In this document: one piece after another, positions 24,705 to 37,100 of the stretch
How positions within the stretch are numbered: position 1 is the stretch's first letter
Layout of the letters: each line of letters begins with the position of its first letter
NCBI GenBank assembly: GCA_937865685.1
Contig: CALMGU010000022.1
Location: 1 to 37,519 of the forward strand
Direction of reading: 5' to 3'
Source: an uncultured Alphaproteobacteria bacterium
Lineage (GTDB): Bacteria; Pseudomonadota; Alphaproteobacteria; Micropepsales; Micropepsaceae
Length of the DNA stretch: 37,519 bases
The notes under the pieces: generated by a model
The model's input: only the letters and a program-made list of their open reading frames with translations
Told to the model about the DNA's origin: nothing
Databases searched by the model: none
Made by a program: the position numbers and the translations under genes

Positions 24705-25364
24705 TCAACTTGTCTTGATGGTGACGTTGGCTTTCTTGGCGTCGGCGATGAATGCCGCCAGGCCTTTGTCGGTCAAAGGATGGGAGATCAGCTTCTTGAA
24801 AATCTCCGTCGGCATGGTGCCGACATCGGCCCCCGCCAGCGCGCATTCGCGCACATGAGACACGCTGCGGATCGAGGCCGCCAGGACTTCGGTCTTGAAA
24901 CCGTAATTGTCATAGATGGCGCGAATGTCGCGGATCAGGCCCATGCCGTCTTCGCCCACATCGTCCACCCGGCCGATAAAGGGCGAGATGAAGGTGGCGC
25001 CCGCCTTGGCTGCCAGCATCGCCTGGACGGCTGAGAAGCAGAGCGTGACATTGACCATCAGCCCGTCATTGGACAAAGCCCGGCACGCTTTCAATCCATC
25101 CCAGGTGAGCGGCACCTTGATGGTGATGTTCTTGGCGATCTTCGAGGCCGCCTTGCCTTCCTTCATCATGCCGTCGAAATCGGTGGCCAGCACTTCGGCG
25201 CTGACCGAGCCGGGCACCATGGCGCAAATCTCCTTCAGCACGTCGCCGTAATCGCGGCCGGTCTTGGCGGCCAGCGAGGGATTGGTGGTGACGCCGTCCA
25301 CCAAGCCCGTGGCGGCATATTCGCGGATTTCCGCCACATCGGCGGTGTCGAGAAAGATTTTCAT
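24705..25364 (-). CDS. tal: Transaldolase (TalC/fructose-6-phosphate aldolase-like)
   Basis: This is a short transaldolase of 219 residues of the TalC/FSA subfamily, a TIM-barrel enzyme of the non-oxidative pentose phosphate pathway. It moves a dihydroxyacetone unit between sugar phosphates through a Schiff-base lysine. Landmarks are [16 protein letters not shown], the GVTTNPSL loop (about 26-33), [12 protein letters not shown] with the catalytic Lys at about residue 83, [22 protein letters not shown] and the [14 protein letters not shown] tail. The start has a modest GGA ribosome site. It lies first in a two-gene unit with xerC and is divergent from priA. Whether it is a true transaldolase or an aldolase cannot be settled by motif reading. 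Confidence 0.92.
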   Translation of the reverse strand: MKIFLDTADVAEIREYAATGLVDGVTTNPSLAAKTGRDYGDVLKEICAMVPGSVSAEVLATDFDGMMKEGKAASKIAKNITIKVPLTWDGLKACRALSNDGLMVNVTLCFSAVQAMLAAKAGATFISPFIGRVDDVGEDGMGLIRDIRAIYDNYGFKTEVLAASIRSVSHVRECALAGADVGTMPTEIFKKLISHPLTDKGLAAFIADAKKANVTIKTS

Positions 25365-25412
25365 GGTTGTTCCAATGACCTTTTTGTTGACGAGGCGCCA
25401 GTCCCGGCGCGA

Positions 25413-27647
25413 ATGCTACCCCATGAGGCTTGTCTCTTGAACCGGGTACGATTTGCGCCGGAAACGCCTGTCTTGCCGGAGCAGGAGCGCGCGGGCGTGC
25501 TTCTGCCTTTGCCGCTGGCGGGGGCGTATGACTACAAGCTCCCGCGTGGGGTAAACGCGCCACGCGGCACGGTGGTTGCGGCGCCTTTGGGCAACCGGGA
25601 AAGTTTGGGCGTGGTCTGGGGCCCGGCCGAAGGCACGGTGGGCGACAATCGCCTGAAGATCGCCGAGCCGCTGGAAGGCCTGCCCCGCCTGCCCGCCGCG
25701 CTGTGCGATTTCATCGACTGGGTGTCGGCCTATACCCTCAATCCGCCGGGGGCGATTCTGGCGATGGCCCTGCGCTCGCGCGGTGCTTTCGAGCCGGAGA
25801 CGCGGCGCATCGCATATATGAGGGGCGACGAAACCCCACCCCGCCTGTCGGAGGCGCGCAAGCGCGTGCTGGCGGTGACGGAAGACGGCTTGGCGCGCAG
25901 CGTGCCGGGCCTGGCCGAAGACGCCAATGTGTCGTCCGCCGTGGTGCGGGGTCTGATCCAGGCGGGCGCTCTCAAGCCCACCGAATTGCCGGAATTCGCG
26001 CCCTTTTGCCCGCCCGAGCCGGATTTCACCGCGCCGGATCTCAATCCCGATCAGGCCGAAGCGGCGGGCGTGTTGCGCGAGGCCGTGCGGGCGCATGCTT
26101 TTTCCGCGCATTTGTTGGACGGCGTGACAGGGTCGGGAAAAACCGAAGTCTATTTCGAAGCCATTGCCGAGGCGCTGCGCCAGGATCGGCAGGTTCTGAT
26201 CCTGTTGCCCGAAATCGCACTCACCATCCAGTTTCTGGAACGCTTCGCATCGCGCTTCGGTGTGCGCCCGGCGGAATGGCACAGCGATCTGTCGCAGAAG
26301 GAACGCCGCCGCACTTATCGCGCGGTGATGAATGGCGAGGCCAAGGTGGTGGTGGGCGCGCGCTCGTCTCTGTTCCTGCCTTTCCCGTCCTTGGGCTTGG
26401 TGATCGTCGATGAAGAGCATGAGCAGGCCTTCAAGCAGCAGGACGGCGCCATCTATCACGCCCGCGACATGGCGGTGGTGCGGGCGCGCACGGAAAATTG
26501 CCCGGTGATCCTGGCCAGCGCCACACCGTCCCTGGAAAGCTTCGTCAACGCCACAAGCGGGCGCTACAGCCATCTGAAGCTCATCAATCGCCATGGCGTG
26601 GCGGAACTGCCGGATGTGCGCATCGTCGATCTGCGCCGGGAGAAGGACGCGGACGAGAACGCCAAATGGCTGTCGCCGTCGTTGCGCGATGCGATGACGC
26701 AAGCCTTGGCGGCGGGCGAACAGGCAATGCTGTTCCTCAACCGCCGGGGTTATGCGCCGCTGACGTTATGCGAAGCTTGCGGCCATAAACTCACCTGTCC
26801 CAATTGTTCCGCCTGGCTGGTGGAGCATCGCTATCGCAAGCGGCTGGCCTGTCATCAATGCGGCTATGAAATCCCCGCGCCGACCGCATGTCCCGAATGT
26901 AAAGCCGAAGGCACCTTGATCGCCTGCGGCCCCGGCGTGGAAAGGGTGGCGGAAGAGTTCGCGCATTTCTTTCCCAACGCGCGCTATGCCATCGCCTCGT
27001 CCGACACGTTGCATGGGCCCGCCGAAACCCAGGCCGCGATCCGCGCTTTCGCCAAGCGCGAGATCGACGTCCTGATCGGCACGCAAATTATCGCCAAGGG
27101 TCATCACTTCCCGCAGCTGACATTGGTGGGCATCATTGACGCCGATCTGGGCGGCGCGGACGGCGATCTGCGGGCCCGCGAGCGGACGTTTCAATTGCTG
27201 CATCAGGTGTCAGGCCGGGCCGGACGGGCGGAAAAGCCCGGCCAGGTGCTGCTCCAGACCCGCAACCCCAGCGACGCGGTGATGCAGGCCCTGGCGAAAA
27301 GCGACCGCGACGGATTTTACGAGCAGGAACGGATGTATCGCGAACGGGCGGCCGCGCCGCCCTTCGGCCGCCTCGCCGCCATTGTGGTGTCCGGCTATGA
27401 CGGCGAACAGGTCCGCGAGATCGCACGCCAGCTTGGCAAGGCCGCGCCGCCCGCCAAGGACATCAAAGTGTGGGGCCCGACTCCGGCCTTTTATTCCCTG
27501 CTGCGCGGCCAGACCCGCGAACGGCTGCTGGTACAGGCCGCCAAAGGCGTGGACATGCAAGCTTATCTGCGCGCCTGGCTCAGCAAAGTGAAAATCCCCG
27601 CAAGCGTCCGCGCGGCGGTGGATGTGGACCCGATCAGCTTTTTCTGA
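25413..27647 (+). CDS. priA: Primosomal replication protein N' (PriA helicase)
   Basis: This is the PriA superfamily-2 helicase that restarts stalled replication forks by reloading DnaB, 744 residues in the longest form. The 3'-DNA-binding domain ([18 protein letters not shown]) leads. Walker A is [15 protein letters not shown] (about 240) and the DEEH box is [16 protein letters not shown] (about 332). The zinc-binding insertion has Cys pairs in [13 protein letters not shown] and [13 protein letters not shown] (about 453-500), and helicase motifs V and VI follow ([27 protein letters not shown]). The N-terminus is uncertain: the ATG at 25413 has no ribosome site, a TTG at 25437 has GAGG eight bases upstream, and a GTG at 25497 has AGGAG nine bases upstream. 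It converges on leuC across two palindromes. Confidence 0.94.
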   Translation: MLPHEACLLNRVRFAPETPVLPEQERAGVLLPLPLAGAYDYKLPRGVNAPRGTVVAAPLGNRESLGVVWGPAEGTVGDNRLKIAEPLEGLPRLPAALCDFIDWVSAYTLNPPGAILAMALRSRGAFEPETRRIAYMRGDETPPRLSEARKRVLAVTEDGLARSVPGLAEDANVSSAVVRGLIQAGALKPTELPEFAPFCPPEPDFTAPDLNPDQAEAAGVLREAVRAHAFSAHLLDGVTGSGKTEVYFEAIAEALRQDRQVLILLPEIALTIQFLERFASRFGVRPAEWHSDLSQKERRRTYRAVMNGEAKVVVGARSSLFLPFPSLGLVIVDEEHEQAFKQQDGAIYHARDMAVVRARTENCPVILASATPSLESFVNATSGRYSHLKLINRHGVAELPDVRIVDLRREKDADENAKWLSPSLRDAMTQALAAGEQAMLFLNRRGYAPLTLCEACGHKLTCPNCSAWLVEHRYRKRLACHQCGYEIPAPTACPECKAEGTLIACGPGVERVAEEFAHFFPNARYAIASSDTLHGPAETQAAIRAFAKREIDVLIGTQIIAKGHHFPQLTLVGIIDADLGGADGDLRARERTFQLLHQVSGRAGRAEKPGQVLLQTRNPSDAVMQALAKSDRDGFYEQERMYRERAAAPPFGRLAAIVVSGYDGEQVREIARQLGKAAPPAKDIKVWGPTPAFYSLLRGQTRERLLVQAAKGVDMQAYLRAWLSKVKIPASVRAAVDVDPISFF

Positions 27648-27657
27648 CCACTCCGTC

Positions 27658-27709
27658 GTGGCCCGCTTCATGCGGGCCATCCATGGGTCGCCCGAACAAG
27701 TCGGGCGAT
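27658..27709. repeat. Pair of intergenic palindromes (REP/BIME-like), possible bidirectional terminator
   Basis: Two hairpins sit in tandem between the convergent priA and leuC stops. The first pairs TGGCCCGC (27659-27666) with GCGGGCCA (27672-27679). The second pairs TCGCCCGA (27688-27695) with TCGGGCGA (27701-27708) around ACAAG. This GC-rich twin-palindrome layout is typical of dispersed intergenic repeats in alphaproteobacteria. There is no T-tract. Confidence 0.6.
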
Positions 27710-27719
27710 GACGGTAGAG

Positions 27720-29117
27720 TCAGAGCGTCCTTACATCCGTGAGATGGCCGGTGACGGCCGCCGCAACTGCCATTGCCGGGCTGACCAAATGCGTGCGCCC
27801 GCCGCGGCCCTGACGGCCTTCGAAATTGCGGTTGGACGTGGACGCACAACGTTCCCCCGGCTGCAGCTTGTCGGCGTTCATCGCCAGGCACATGGAGCAG
27901 CCCGGATCGCGCCATTCAAAGCCCGCGTCCAGAAACACCTTGTCCAGGCCTTCTTCCTCGGCCTGTTCCTTCACCAGGCCGGAGCCGGGCACGATGATGG
28001 CGTTGACGCCGGGCGCGACTTTGCGGCCCTTGGCCACGTCTGCGGCGGCGCGCAGATCTTCGATGCGGCCATTGGTGCAGGAGCCGATGAAGACATGATC
28101 CACCTTGATGTCGGTGAGCTTCATGTTGGCCTCAAGGCCCATGTAATCCAATGCGCGCTGGGCGGCGGCGCGGTGGTTTTCTTCTTTCATCGCCGCCGGG
28201 TCCGGCACATTCGCCGTGATCGGCAGCGCCTGTTCCGGCGAGGTGCCCCAGGTCACCATCGGCACGATGTCGCGCGCATCCAGCACCACTTCGGTGTCGA
28301 ATTTCGCATCGGGGTCGGAATGAAGTGTGCGCCAGTAATGCGCCGCCGCTTCGAACGCGGCGCCCTTGGGCGCGCGGGGGCGGCCCTTGATGTAATTGAT
28401 GGTGGTATCGTCCACCGCCACCATGCCGGCACGGGCGCCGCCTTCGATGGTGAGATTGCAGAGCGTCATGCGCCCTTCCATCGTCAGGTCGCGGACGGCT
28501 TCGCCCGCATATTCGATCACATAGCCGGTGCCGCCGGCGGTGCCGATTTTCGCGATAACCGCCAGCGCGATATCCTTGGCGGTCACACCTTCGGGCAGCT
28601 TGCCGTTGACGGTCACCCGCATGTTCTTGGAGGGCTGCGCCAGCAACGTCTGGGTCGCCAGCACATGCTCCACTTCCGAAGTGCCGATGCCGAAGGCCAG
28701 CGAACCGAAGGCGCCATGAGTCGAGGTGTGGCTGTCGCCACAGACGATGGTGGTGCCGGGCAAGGTCCAGCCCTGCTCGGGGCCGATGATGTGCACGATG
28801 CCCTGGCGGATATCGTCCATGGCGAAATATTCGACGCCGAATTCCTTGGCGTTCTTTTCCAGGGTCTCAACCTGCTCGCGCGACTCCGGGTCGGTGATGC
28901 CCTGGTCGCGGTCCTTGGTCGGAACATTGTGATCGGCGACGGCCAGGGTCAGTTCCGGGCGGCGGACCTTGCGCTTGTTGTTGCGCAGGCCCTCGAAGGC
29001 CTGGGGGCTGGTGACTTCATGCACCAGATGGCGGTCGATATAGAGAATCGGGGTTTCGCCCGGCTTCTGCGCCACCAGATGCGCGTCCCAGATCTTGTCG
29101 TACAGCGTCTTGGCCAT
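27720..29117 (-). CDS. leuC: 3-isopropylmalate dehydratase large subunit
   Basis: This is the large, iron-sulfur subunit of isopropylmalate isomerase, converting 2-isopropylmalate to 3-isopropylmalate in leucine synthesis, 465 residues. Aconitase-family landmarks are present: [29 protein letters not shown], and the cluster-binding cysteines in [12 protein letters not shown] and [11 protein letters not shown] (about 345 and 404-407). I start at the ATG at 29117 because AAGAG is seven bases upstream; the ATG at 29123 is too close to it. The partner small subunit LeuD and LeuB are not in this window, so leuC is separated at least from its usual downstream neighbours here. A promoter can be proposed in the upstream spacer. 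Confidence 0.96.
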   Translation of the reverse strand: MAKTLYDKIWDAHLVAQKPGETPILYIDRHLVHEVTSPQAFEGLRNNKRKVRRPELTLAVADHNVPTKDRDQGITDPESREQVETLEKNAKEFGVEYFAMDDIRQGIVHIIGPEQGWTLPGTTIVCGDSHTSTHGAFGSLAFGIGTSEVEHVLATQTLLAQPSKNMRVTVNGKLPEGVTAKDIALAVIAKIGTAGGTGYVIEYAGEAVRDLTMEGRMTLCNLTIEGGARAGMVAVDDTTINYIKGRPRAPKGAAFEAAAHYWRTLHSDPDAKFDTEVVLDARDIVPMVTWGTSPEQALPITANVPDPAAMKEENHRAAAQRALDYMGLEANMKLTDIKVDHVFIGSCTNGRIEDLRAAADVAKGRKVAPGVNAIIVPGSGLVKEQAEEEGLDKVFLDAGFEWRDPGCSMCLAMNADKLQPGERCASTSNRNFEGRQGRGGRTHLVSPAMAVAAAVTGHLTDVRTL

Positions 29118-29164
29118 GACCATACTCTTGAAATTTAATTGCGCGGCACCCGCCGCAGCTGGCT

Positions 29165-29193
29165 TACATATAAGGGGAGCGTCCGGGGTTCAA
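29165..29193 (-). promoter_or_regulatory. Candidate leuC promoter (TTGAAC - 17 - TATGTA)
   Basis: On the minus strand TTGAAC (29193-29188) and TATGTA (29170-29165) are separated by 17 bases, 48 bases ahead of the leuC ATG. This fits a housekeeping sigma promoter. No leader peptide or attenuator is evident in the short leader. Confidence 0.4.
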
Positions 29194-29208
29194 CGCCACC
29201 GGGACATC

Positions 29209-29403
29209 TCAGCCATGCTGGCTGAAATACAGCACCACCATGATGATCACGACCGCGATGGCCTGGGCCAAAATGCGGATGCGCATCAGCTTGTTGGACC
29301 AGGTCCGCGCCGTCTCGCCGCCCACCCAGAGGGTGTAAAGCCCCAGGCACAGCACCACGGCCACCGCCAGGATCGCAATCAGGACAATGATTTTGCCGGT
29401 CAT
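29209..29403 (-). CDS. Small twin-transmembrane HIG1-domain protein
   Basis: This is a 64-residue protein with two membrane helices (about 4-24 and 42-60) joined by a short charged loop. The loop and second helix, SNKLMRIRILAQAIAVVIIM, match the HIG1 domain pattern of an Arg pair followed by Gln. HIG1 proteins associate with cytochrome oxidase and respiratory supercomplexes; a similar inner-membrane role is inferred. I use the ATG at 29403 because the upstream residues of the longer frame are proline- and arginine-rich and unlike the family. There is no obvious ribosome site. It lies between the universal stress gene and leuC in the same direction. Confidence 0.72.
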   Translation of the reverse strand: MTGKIIVLIAILAVAVVLCLGLYTLWVGGETARTWSNKLMRIRILAQAIAVVIIMVVLYFSQHG

Positions 29404-29546
29404 GGGCCGGTTTATCGGCCCGCAAGGTGCCGGGCGCAAGGAATTTTGGGGTGAGGCCGCGGCGCGGAACGCGTGAGCAGGTCCAGCGGACCTGCGAAAG
29501 CGAACGAACGCCGCGAGCCCTAGCGAGTGGCCGGGGTGGGCGCCCT
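29404..29546. other. Structured GC-rich spacer between universal stress gene and HIG1 gene
   Basis: This 143-base non-coding stretch contains a perfect 8-bp hairpin (GCAGGTCC at 29476-29483, GGACCTGC at 29487-29494, three-base loop). It is flanked by repeated CGAAAGCGAACGAACGC-type and GCGAG words. Its composition differs from the genes on either side. It may be a dispersed intergenic repeat or a structured RNA; I cannot assign a family. Confidence 0.4.
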
Positions 29547-30014
29547 CTAGGCAATGGCGTCAATTGCTGCTTCGTCGAGCGTTCCGGGAACAATGGTGAC
29601 GGGTACCGCCTGCAGTCCGCTGGCGAACATGGTGACCAGGGGGCCAGGGCCGGCTTTTCCCGTCCCGGCCGCCAGAACCAGAATCGAGATATCCTGGTCT
29701 TCCTTCAGAAGCTGGCCGACGCATTCTGTGGTCCGGCCCTGCAGGATGATGAGTTCAGGCAGGATTCCGGCCAGCTCATTCACCACCTTGGCGGCGTTGT
29801 GCAGCAGCGCTTCGGCCTCGGCATGGGCCTCGTCTTCCATGATCTCTTCCACCCCACGCCATTGCTGGAAATCGGGTGGCGCGGCGGCGGCCAGAAGCGT
29901 GACCCGTCCGCCGGTGTGCTGGGCGCGGCGGGCGGCATAGCGCAGCGCCACTTTGCACTCAGGCGTCTTGTCGATCACCACCAGGAATTTGCGGACGCGG
30001 CCTGCCGAGCTCAT
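29547..30014 (-). CDS. Universal stress protein (UspA family)
   Basis: This is a single-domain universal stress protein of 155 residues. The Rossmann-like start RKFLVVIDKTPECKVALRYAARRA and the later VLAAGTGKAGPGPLVTMFASG segment, resembling the family's G-x2-G-x9-G ATP/phosphate loop, support the call, as does the terminal strand VPVTIVPG. Such proteins are cytoplasmic and aid survival under starvation or oxidative stress. The ATG at 30014 is nine bases after the mutS stop, so it is probably transcribed with mutS, and the HIG1 gene follows 143 bases later. The ribosome site is weak. The partner or ligand is unknown. Confidence 0.85.
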   Translation of the reverse strand: MSSAGRVRKFLVVIDKTPECKVALRYAARRAQHTGGRVTLLAAAAPPDFQQWRGVEEIMEDEAHAEAEALLHNAAKVVNELAGILPELIILQGRTTECVGQLLKEDQDISILVLAAGTGKAGPGPLVTMFASGLQAVPVTIVPGTLDEAAIDAIA

Positions 30015-30023
30015 CCCGTGATG

Positions 30024-32735
30024 CTACGGCAGTTTCCGTTTCAGATCATAGAGGATTTCCAGCGCCTCCTTGGGGGATAGCGCATCAGGATCGACGGTCT
30101 TGAGGGCATCTTCCACCGCGCTGGTCCTGGGCGCGGGCGCCGAGGCGCCGAACAGCGGCAGGTCGTCGATTCGCGCCAGGGGCTGATGACCTTCGCGGCC
30201 TTCCTCCAGCGCCTTCAAGACTTCCTCGGCCCGTTCGACCACGGCCTGGGGCAGGCCCGCCAGCTTGGCGACATGGATGCCGTAGGAACGGTCCGCCGCG
30301 CCCGGCGTCACTTCATGGAGAAAGACGATGCTGTCGTTCCATTCGCGCACCTTCATGGTGACGCAAGTCATGGCGGAGAGCCGTTCGCACAGCGCCACCA
30401 TCTCGTGATAGTGCGTGGCGAACAGGGCGCGGCTTTTGTTGGTTTCGTGCAGATGCTCCGCCGCCGCCCAGGCGATGGCAAGACCGTCATACGTGGCAGT
30501 GCCGCGCCCGATCTCATCCAAAATGACCAGCGACTTCGCCGTCGCCTGATTCAGAATCGCGGCGGTCTCCACCATCTCGACCATGAAGGTGGAGCGGCCC
30601 GCCGCCAGATCATCGCCCGCGCCCACGCGCGAAAAGAGGCGATCGACAATGCCGATATGCGCGGCTTCGGCGGGAACGAAAGATCCCATCTGCGCCAGGA
30701 TCGCGATCAAGGCGTTCTGGCGCAGGAAAGTCGACTTACCCGCCATGTTGGGGCCGGTGACCAGCCAGAGCCGCCCTTTGGCATTGGGTGACAGGTCGCA
30801 ATCATTGGGCACGAAGCCGCGCGCATTCTCCGCCGCCAGCGCCGCTTCCACCACGGGATGGCGGCCCCGCGAGATCTTGAATCCCGATCCATTGTCGAGC
30901 GTGGGGCGCACATAGCGCCCCGCCACCGCCAGTTCGGCCAGCGCCACGGACACATCCATCAAGGCCAGGGCATCGGCGATGCCGCCCACATCATCGGCAT
31001 GGCCCAGCGCCAGCGCCGCCATGTCGTCGAACAGCGATCGTTCCAATTCCAGCGCGGCGTCCGCGCTTTGGGCAATGCGCGTCGCCAATGATGCCAGCTC
31101 GTCGGTGGAAAAACGCACCGCGCCCGCCATGGTCTGGCGATGGCGGAACAGATCGCGGCCTTCCGCGTCGCGATAGGCCATCAGCTTGTCGCCATGTTGC
31201 TGGGTGACTTCGATGAAATAACCCAACACGCCATTATGCTTGATCTTCAGGGCCGCCACGCCGGAGCATTGGCGATACTGATTTTCCAGCCCGGCAATGA
31301 CGCGGCGGGATTCATGCGCCAAGGTGCGCAGCTCATCCAGCGGCGCATGCACCCCATTCTTGATGAAGCCGCCATCGCGGGTGAGATAAGGCGGCTCGTC
31401 CACCAGGAGCAATTCCAGCCGGTCGGACAGGCGCGATACCGCCGCGATGCCTTGGACGATGGTTTCCAGGGCCTGCGCCGCTTCCCCAGTCAGCGCGACT
31501 TTCGCCAGTCCATCGCGCAGCGCGCGCGCCGCGTTTATCCCGTCGCGCAGATTTGCCAAATCGCGCGGCCCGCCACGCCCCACCGACAGCCGCGCCAAGG
31601 CACGCGACAGATCGGGCGCACTGCGCAACGCATCACGCAATCGCCTGCGCAACTCACTGTCGCGCGAAAAGAATTCCACCGAGTCATGCCGCGTCTCGAT
31701 GGCCTTCACATCGGTGAGCGGCGCGGCAAGACGCGCGGCGAGTTCGCGCGCCCCCGCCGCCGTTACCGTGCGGTCGATCACGGACAACAAGCTGCCGCCC
31801 CGGGCGCCCGACAAAGTCTGTGTCAGTTCCAGATTGCGCCGCGTCGCCTGGTCGATGGCCATGAAATGCGAGGGCGTGACCCGCGCCACGCGCGCCAGGC
31901 GGGTATGCTTGCCCTTCTGCGTCAGTTCCAGATAGGCGATCAGCGCGCCCGCCGCCGACAATTCCGCGCGGCTGAAACTGCCCAGACCGTCCAATGACGC
32001 GACGTTGTAATGTCCCGCCAGCGCGCGCTCGCCATTGGCGGAGTCGAACCGGCTGGACGGCAAGGGTGACAGCGCCGTGCTCAAGCCTTTCAGCAAGGGC
32101 CCGACGCTTTCATGCGCCAGAAGTCCATCGGGGATCAGCAATTCGCGAGGGCCGACCCGCGCCAGTTCGGCGGCGATGTCCCGCTCCTTCAGGCCCGCGA
32201 CCCAGAAAGCACCCGTGGACATGTCGGCGGCGGCCAGGGCGAACTCGGCTCCGGAGCGACCAAGCGCAGCCAGAAGGTTGGATGACCGCGCGTCCAACAG
32301 CGCGTCTTCGGTCAGGGTGCCGGGGGTCACCAACCGCACCACTTCGCGCCGGACCACGGACTTGCTGCCCCGTTTCTTGGCTTCGGCGGGGTCTTCGACC
32401 TGCTCGCAGACCGCCACCCGGAAACCCTTGCGGATCAGCTTTTCCATATAAGATTCAGCGGCATGCACGGGGACGCCACACATGGGGATGTCCTCGCCCA
32501 GATGCTTGCCCCGCTTGGTCAGGGCGATATCCAAGGCCTCGGAGGCTTTTGCTGCATCTGCGAAGAAGAGCTCGTAAAAGTCGCCCATCCGGTAGAACAG
32601 CAGATAGCCCTCATGCGCCTCTTTGAGCGCGAGGTACTGCGCCATCATGGGCGTGACATCGGCGGCCAGAGCGCCGGTCATTTGGCCCCTGATATCGAAT
32701 GGCTGCCCGCCCGTCAGAGAAGGTTGTTCCGTCAT
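30024..32735 (-). CDS. mutS: DNA mismatch repair protein MutS
   Basis: This is the mismatch-recognition ATPase, 903 residues from the ATG at 32735. The frame also has ATGs at 32765 and 32759, which would add up to ten residues. The mismatch-binding domain has the Phe-x-Glu motif in [15 protein letters not shown]. The connector, lever and clamp domains follow, then the ATPase: Walker A in [15 protein letters not shown] (about 658), the signature region [17 protein letters not shown], Walker B in [15 protein letters not shown] and the conserved His in LFATHYHEM. The length is slightly above the enterobacterial 853, as is common in alphaproteobacteria. It is divergent from maeB, a frequent alphaproteobacterial arrangement, and is followed by the universal stress gene. 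Confidence 0.96.
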   Translation of the reverse strand: MTEQPSLTGGQPFDIRGQMTGALAADVTPMMAQYLALKEAHEGYLLFYRMGDFYELFFADAAKASEALDIALTKRGKHLGEDIPMCGVPVHAAESYMEKLIRKGFRVAVCEQVEDPAEAKKRGSKSVVRREVVRLVTPGTLTEDALLDARSSNLLAALGRSGAEFALAAADMSTGAFWVAGLKERDIAAELARVGPRELLIPDGLLAHESVGPLLKGLSTALSPLPSSRFDSANGERALAGHYNVASLDGLGSFSRAELSAAGALIAYLELTQKGKHTRLARVARVTPSHFMAIDQATRRNLELTQTLSGARGGSLLSVIDRTVTAAGARELAARLAAPLTDVKAIETRHDSVEFFSRDSELRRRLRDALRSAPDLSRALARLSVGRGGPRDLANLRDGINAARALRDGLAKVALTGEAAQALETIVQGIAAVSRLSDRLELLLVDEPPYLTRDGGFIKNGVHAPLDELRTLAHESRRVIAGLENQYRQCSGVAALKIKHNGVLGYFIEVTQQHGDKLMAYRDAEGRDLFRHRQTMAGAVRFSTDELASLATRIAQSADAALELERSLFDDMAALALGHADDVGGIADALALMDVSVALAELAVAGRYVRPTLDNGSGFKISRGRHPVVEAALAAENARGFVPNDCDLSPNAKGRLWLVTGPNMAGKSTFLRQNALIAILAQMGSFVPAEAAHIGIVDRLFSRVGAGDDLAAGRSTFMVEMVETAAILNQATAKSLVILDEIGRGTATYDGLAIAWAAAEHLHETNKSRALFATHYHEMVALCERLSAMTCVTMKVREWNDSIVFLHEVTPGAADRSYGIHVAKLAGLPQAVVERAEEVLKALEEGREGHQPLARIDDLPLFGASAPAPRTSAVEDALKTVDPDALSPKEALEILYDLKRKLP

Positions 32736-32830
32736 GGCCAAAAGCCTATCAGACTGCATTCCCATCGCCCGACAGCAGCATGGCAGGCTCGGCCGATAAT
32801 CTGTGGATTGCTGAAAACAAAACGGGTCTC

Positions 32831-35075
<2,245 letters not shown>

Positions 35076-35092
<17 letters not shown>

Positions 35093-36539
35093 TCCCAAAA
35101 AAACCGCCGCCTTCATGGAAGGCCTCTGGGACGGAGAGATCATTCCCGCCCTCACCGATTACATCCGCATCCCCAACAAGAGCCCGGCCTTCGATCCCGA
35201 TTGGGAAAGCCACGGCCATATGGACAAGGTGGTGGAGATGTTTACCGCCTGGGCGAAGGAGAAGCTGAAACAGCTTCCCGGCTCCAAGCTGGAAGTCGTG
35301 AAATTGCCGGGCCGCACCCCACTGATTTTCATTGAGGTGCCTGGTACCGCAGGAGCGTCGGCGCGAGCCGGAGCGACCAATCAAGAATCCACGATCCTGA
35401 TGTATGGCCATCTCGACAAGCAGCCGGAAATGACAGGCTGGACCGAAGGTACCGGACCTTGGACGCCTGTGCAGAAGGACGACAAGCTGTACGGACGCGG
35501 TGGTGCCGACGACGGCTACGCCATGTTCGCCGCGATCAGCGCGCTGCTGGCGCTGAAGGAGCAAAATCTCCCGCGCGCCCGCGCCGTGATCGTGATCGAA
35601 GCGTGCGAGGAATCCGGTTCGCCCGATCTGCCTTTCTATATCGATCATCTGGCGGACCGTATCGGCACGCCCGATCTGGTGGTTTGCCTGGATTCCGGCT
35701 GCGGCAATTACGATCAGCTTTGGCTGACCACCTCCCTGCGCGGCATGGTGATCGGCAATCTCACGGTCAAGGTCCTCACCGAAGGCGTGCATTCGGGCGA
35801 TGCCAGCGGCATGGTGGCATCATCCTTCCGCATCGCGCGCCAGCTTCTGTCACGGATCGAGGACGAAGCGACCGGCCAGATGCGGCTGGACGATCTTTTT
35901 GTGCAGATCCCGCCGGACCGCAGCCAACAGGCGAAAGACGCCGCCGCCATTCTAGGCGACGAGGTCTATACCAAATTTCCGTTCGCGCCCGGCGTGAAGC
36001 CGATGGCGAACGACAACGCCGAATTGATCCTGAACCGCACCTGGCGGCCGCAGCTGGCGATCACGGCGGCGGACGGTTATCCACTGCCGGAGGATGGCGG
36101 CAATGTCTTGCTGCCCTATACGGTCTTGAAATTGTCGCTGCGCCTGCCGCCCACCTGTGACGCCGAACCGGCGCGGCTGGCGGTGAAAAAGGCGCTGGAG
36201 GAAAATCCGCCCTATGGCGCGCAAGTGGCATTCGATGCGCCGCAGATGGATGGCGGCTGGAACGCGCCTGCTTTGTCGCCCTGGCTGGAGAAGGCGTTGG
36301 CGAAAGCCAGCAACGACAGTTTCGGCAAGCCGGTGGCTTTCATGGGCGAAGGCGGCTCCATTCCCTTCATGGCGATGCTGGGCCGGAAATACCCCAAGAC
36401 CCAATTCGTGGTGACGGGCGTGTTGGGCCCCCATTCCAATGCCCATGGCCCCAACGAATTCCTGCACATTCCCACCGCCAAGAAAGTGGCGGCCTCGATT
36501 GCGTCCATTCTCTCGGATCATGCGTTGCAGGCGCGATGA
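35076..36539 (+). CDS. M20-family metallopeptidase (dipeptidase-like)
   Basis: This is a zinc-dependent M20 peptidase of 487 residues, probably a cytoplasmic dipeptidase or deacylase. Metal and catalytic residues are visible: His and Asp in LMYGHLDKQPEM, the bridging Asp in LYGRGGADDGYAMF, the base and ligand Glu pair in IEACEESGSPD, an Asp in VCLDSGCG, and the late His in PNEFLHIP. The dimerisation insert includes EGVHSGDASGMV. The ATG at 35076 lies inside the end of maeB, overlapping it by 17 bases in another frame; a TTG at 35064 is less likely. A short Ala/Gly-rich stretch near residue 90 (GTAGASARAGATNQES) looks like an insertion before the metal motif. Its stop overlaps the TspO start. 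Confidence 0.9.
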
Positions 36540-37036
36540 GCTTTCTGGATTCCACCGACGACGATCCCAAACGCGCCAGCCGACGGCCGCTGCTGTTTTT
36601 CATCCTGGTCACCTCGGCGGTGGGCGCATCGGCCAGCATCTTCACCGAGCCCAATATCGCGGGCTGGTATGCGGGCCTGGTTCATCCATCCTTCGCGCCG
36701 CCCAACTGGGTGTTCGCGCCGGTCTGGACCACGCTTTATGTGCTGATGGCGGTGGCCGCCTGGCGGGTGTGGCGCATCGCGGGCACGAAAAGTCTCGAGA
36801 TCGGCGCATACGTCTTGCAACTGACTTTCAACTTCGCCTGGAGCGCGATCTTCTTCGCGGCTCATCAGATTGGCCTGGCCCTGGTCGAAATCAGCGTGCT
36901 AGCGGCCCTGATCCTGGCCACCACGATTTTGTTCTGGCGCCGCGACCGGCTTGCCGGATGGCTGTTTCTGCCGTACCTCGCCTGGACGAGTTTCGCCACG
37001 GCTTTGAACTACGCCTTCTGGACCCTTAACCCCTGA
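36536..37036 (+). CDS. tspO: TspO/MBR family tryptophan-rich sensory protein
   Basis: This is a five-helix membrane protein of 166 residues with many tryptophans, homologous to bacterial TspO and the mitochondrial translocator protein. These proteins bind porphyrins and respond to oxygen, light or oxidative stress. Landmarks are GWYAGLVHPSFAPPNWVFAPVWT and FNFAWSAIFF, with ALNYAFWTLN at the end. The ATG at 36536 overlaps the stop of the M20 gene (ATGA), so translation is coupled. About ten extra hydrophilic residues precede the first helix. Why it sits with an M20 peptidase and malic enzyme is not clear. A palindrome follows its stop. Confidence 0.9.
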   Translation: MSFLDSTDDDPKRASRRPLLFFILVTSAVGASASIFTEPNIAGWYAGLVHPSFAPPNWVFAPVWTTLYVLMAVAAWRVWRIAGTKSLEIGAYVLQLTFNFAWSAIFFAAHQIGLALVEISVLAALILATTILFWRRDRLAGWLFLPYLAWTSFATALNYAFWTLNP

Positions 37037-37048
37037 AAAACCGGCATC

Positions 37049-37069
37049 TGCCAAGGTGCCGCCTTGGCA
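37049..37069. terminator. Inverted repeat after tspO, overlapping the dnaK promoter
   Basis: TGCCAAGG (37049-37056) pairs perfectly with CCTTGGCA (37062-37069) around a five-base loop, followed by ATTT. It could end the maeB-M20-tspO transcript. Its right arm contains the CTTGGC of the proposed heat-shock -35, so it could also be a protein-binding site. Confidence 0.45.
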
Positions 37070-37091
37070 ATTTCCCCCGCCCTCCCTATAT
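37063..37091 (+). promoter_or_regulatory. Heat-shock (sigma-32) type promoter of dnaK
   Basis: CTTGGC (37063-37068) and CCCTATAT (37084-37091) are separated by 15 bases. This matches the sigma-32 pattern of CTTG and CCCCATnT with one change in the -10. It predicts a leader of about 110 bases before dnaK. Confidence 0.55.
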
Positions 37092-37100
37092 ACCCCCTGA

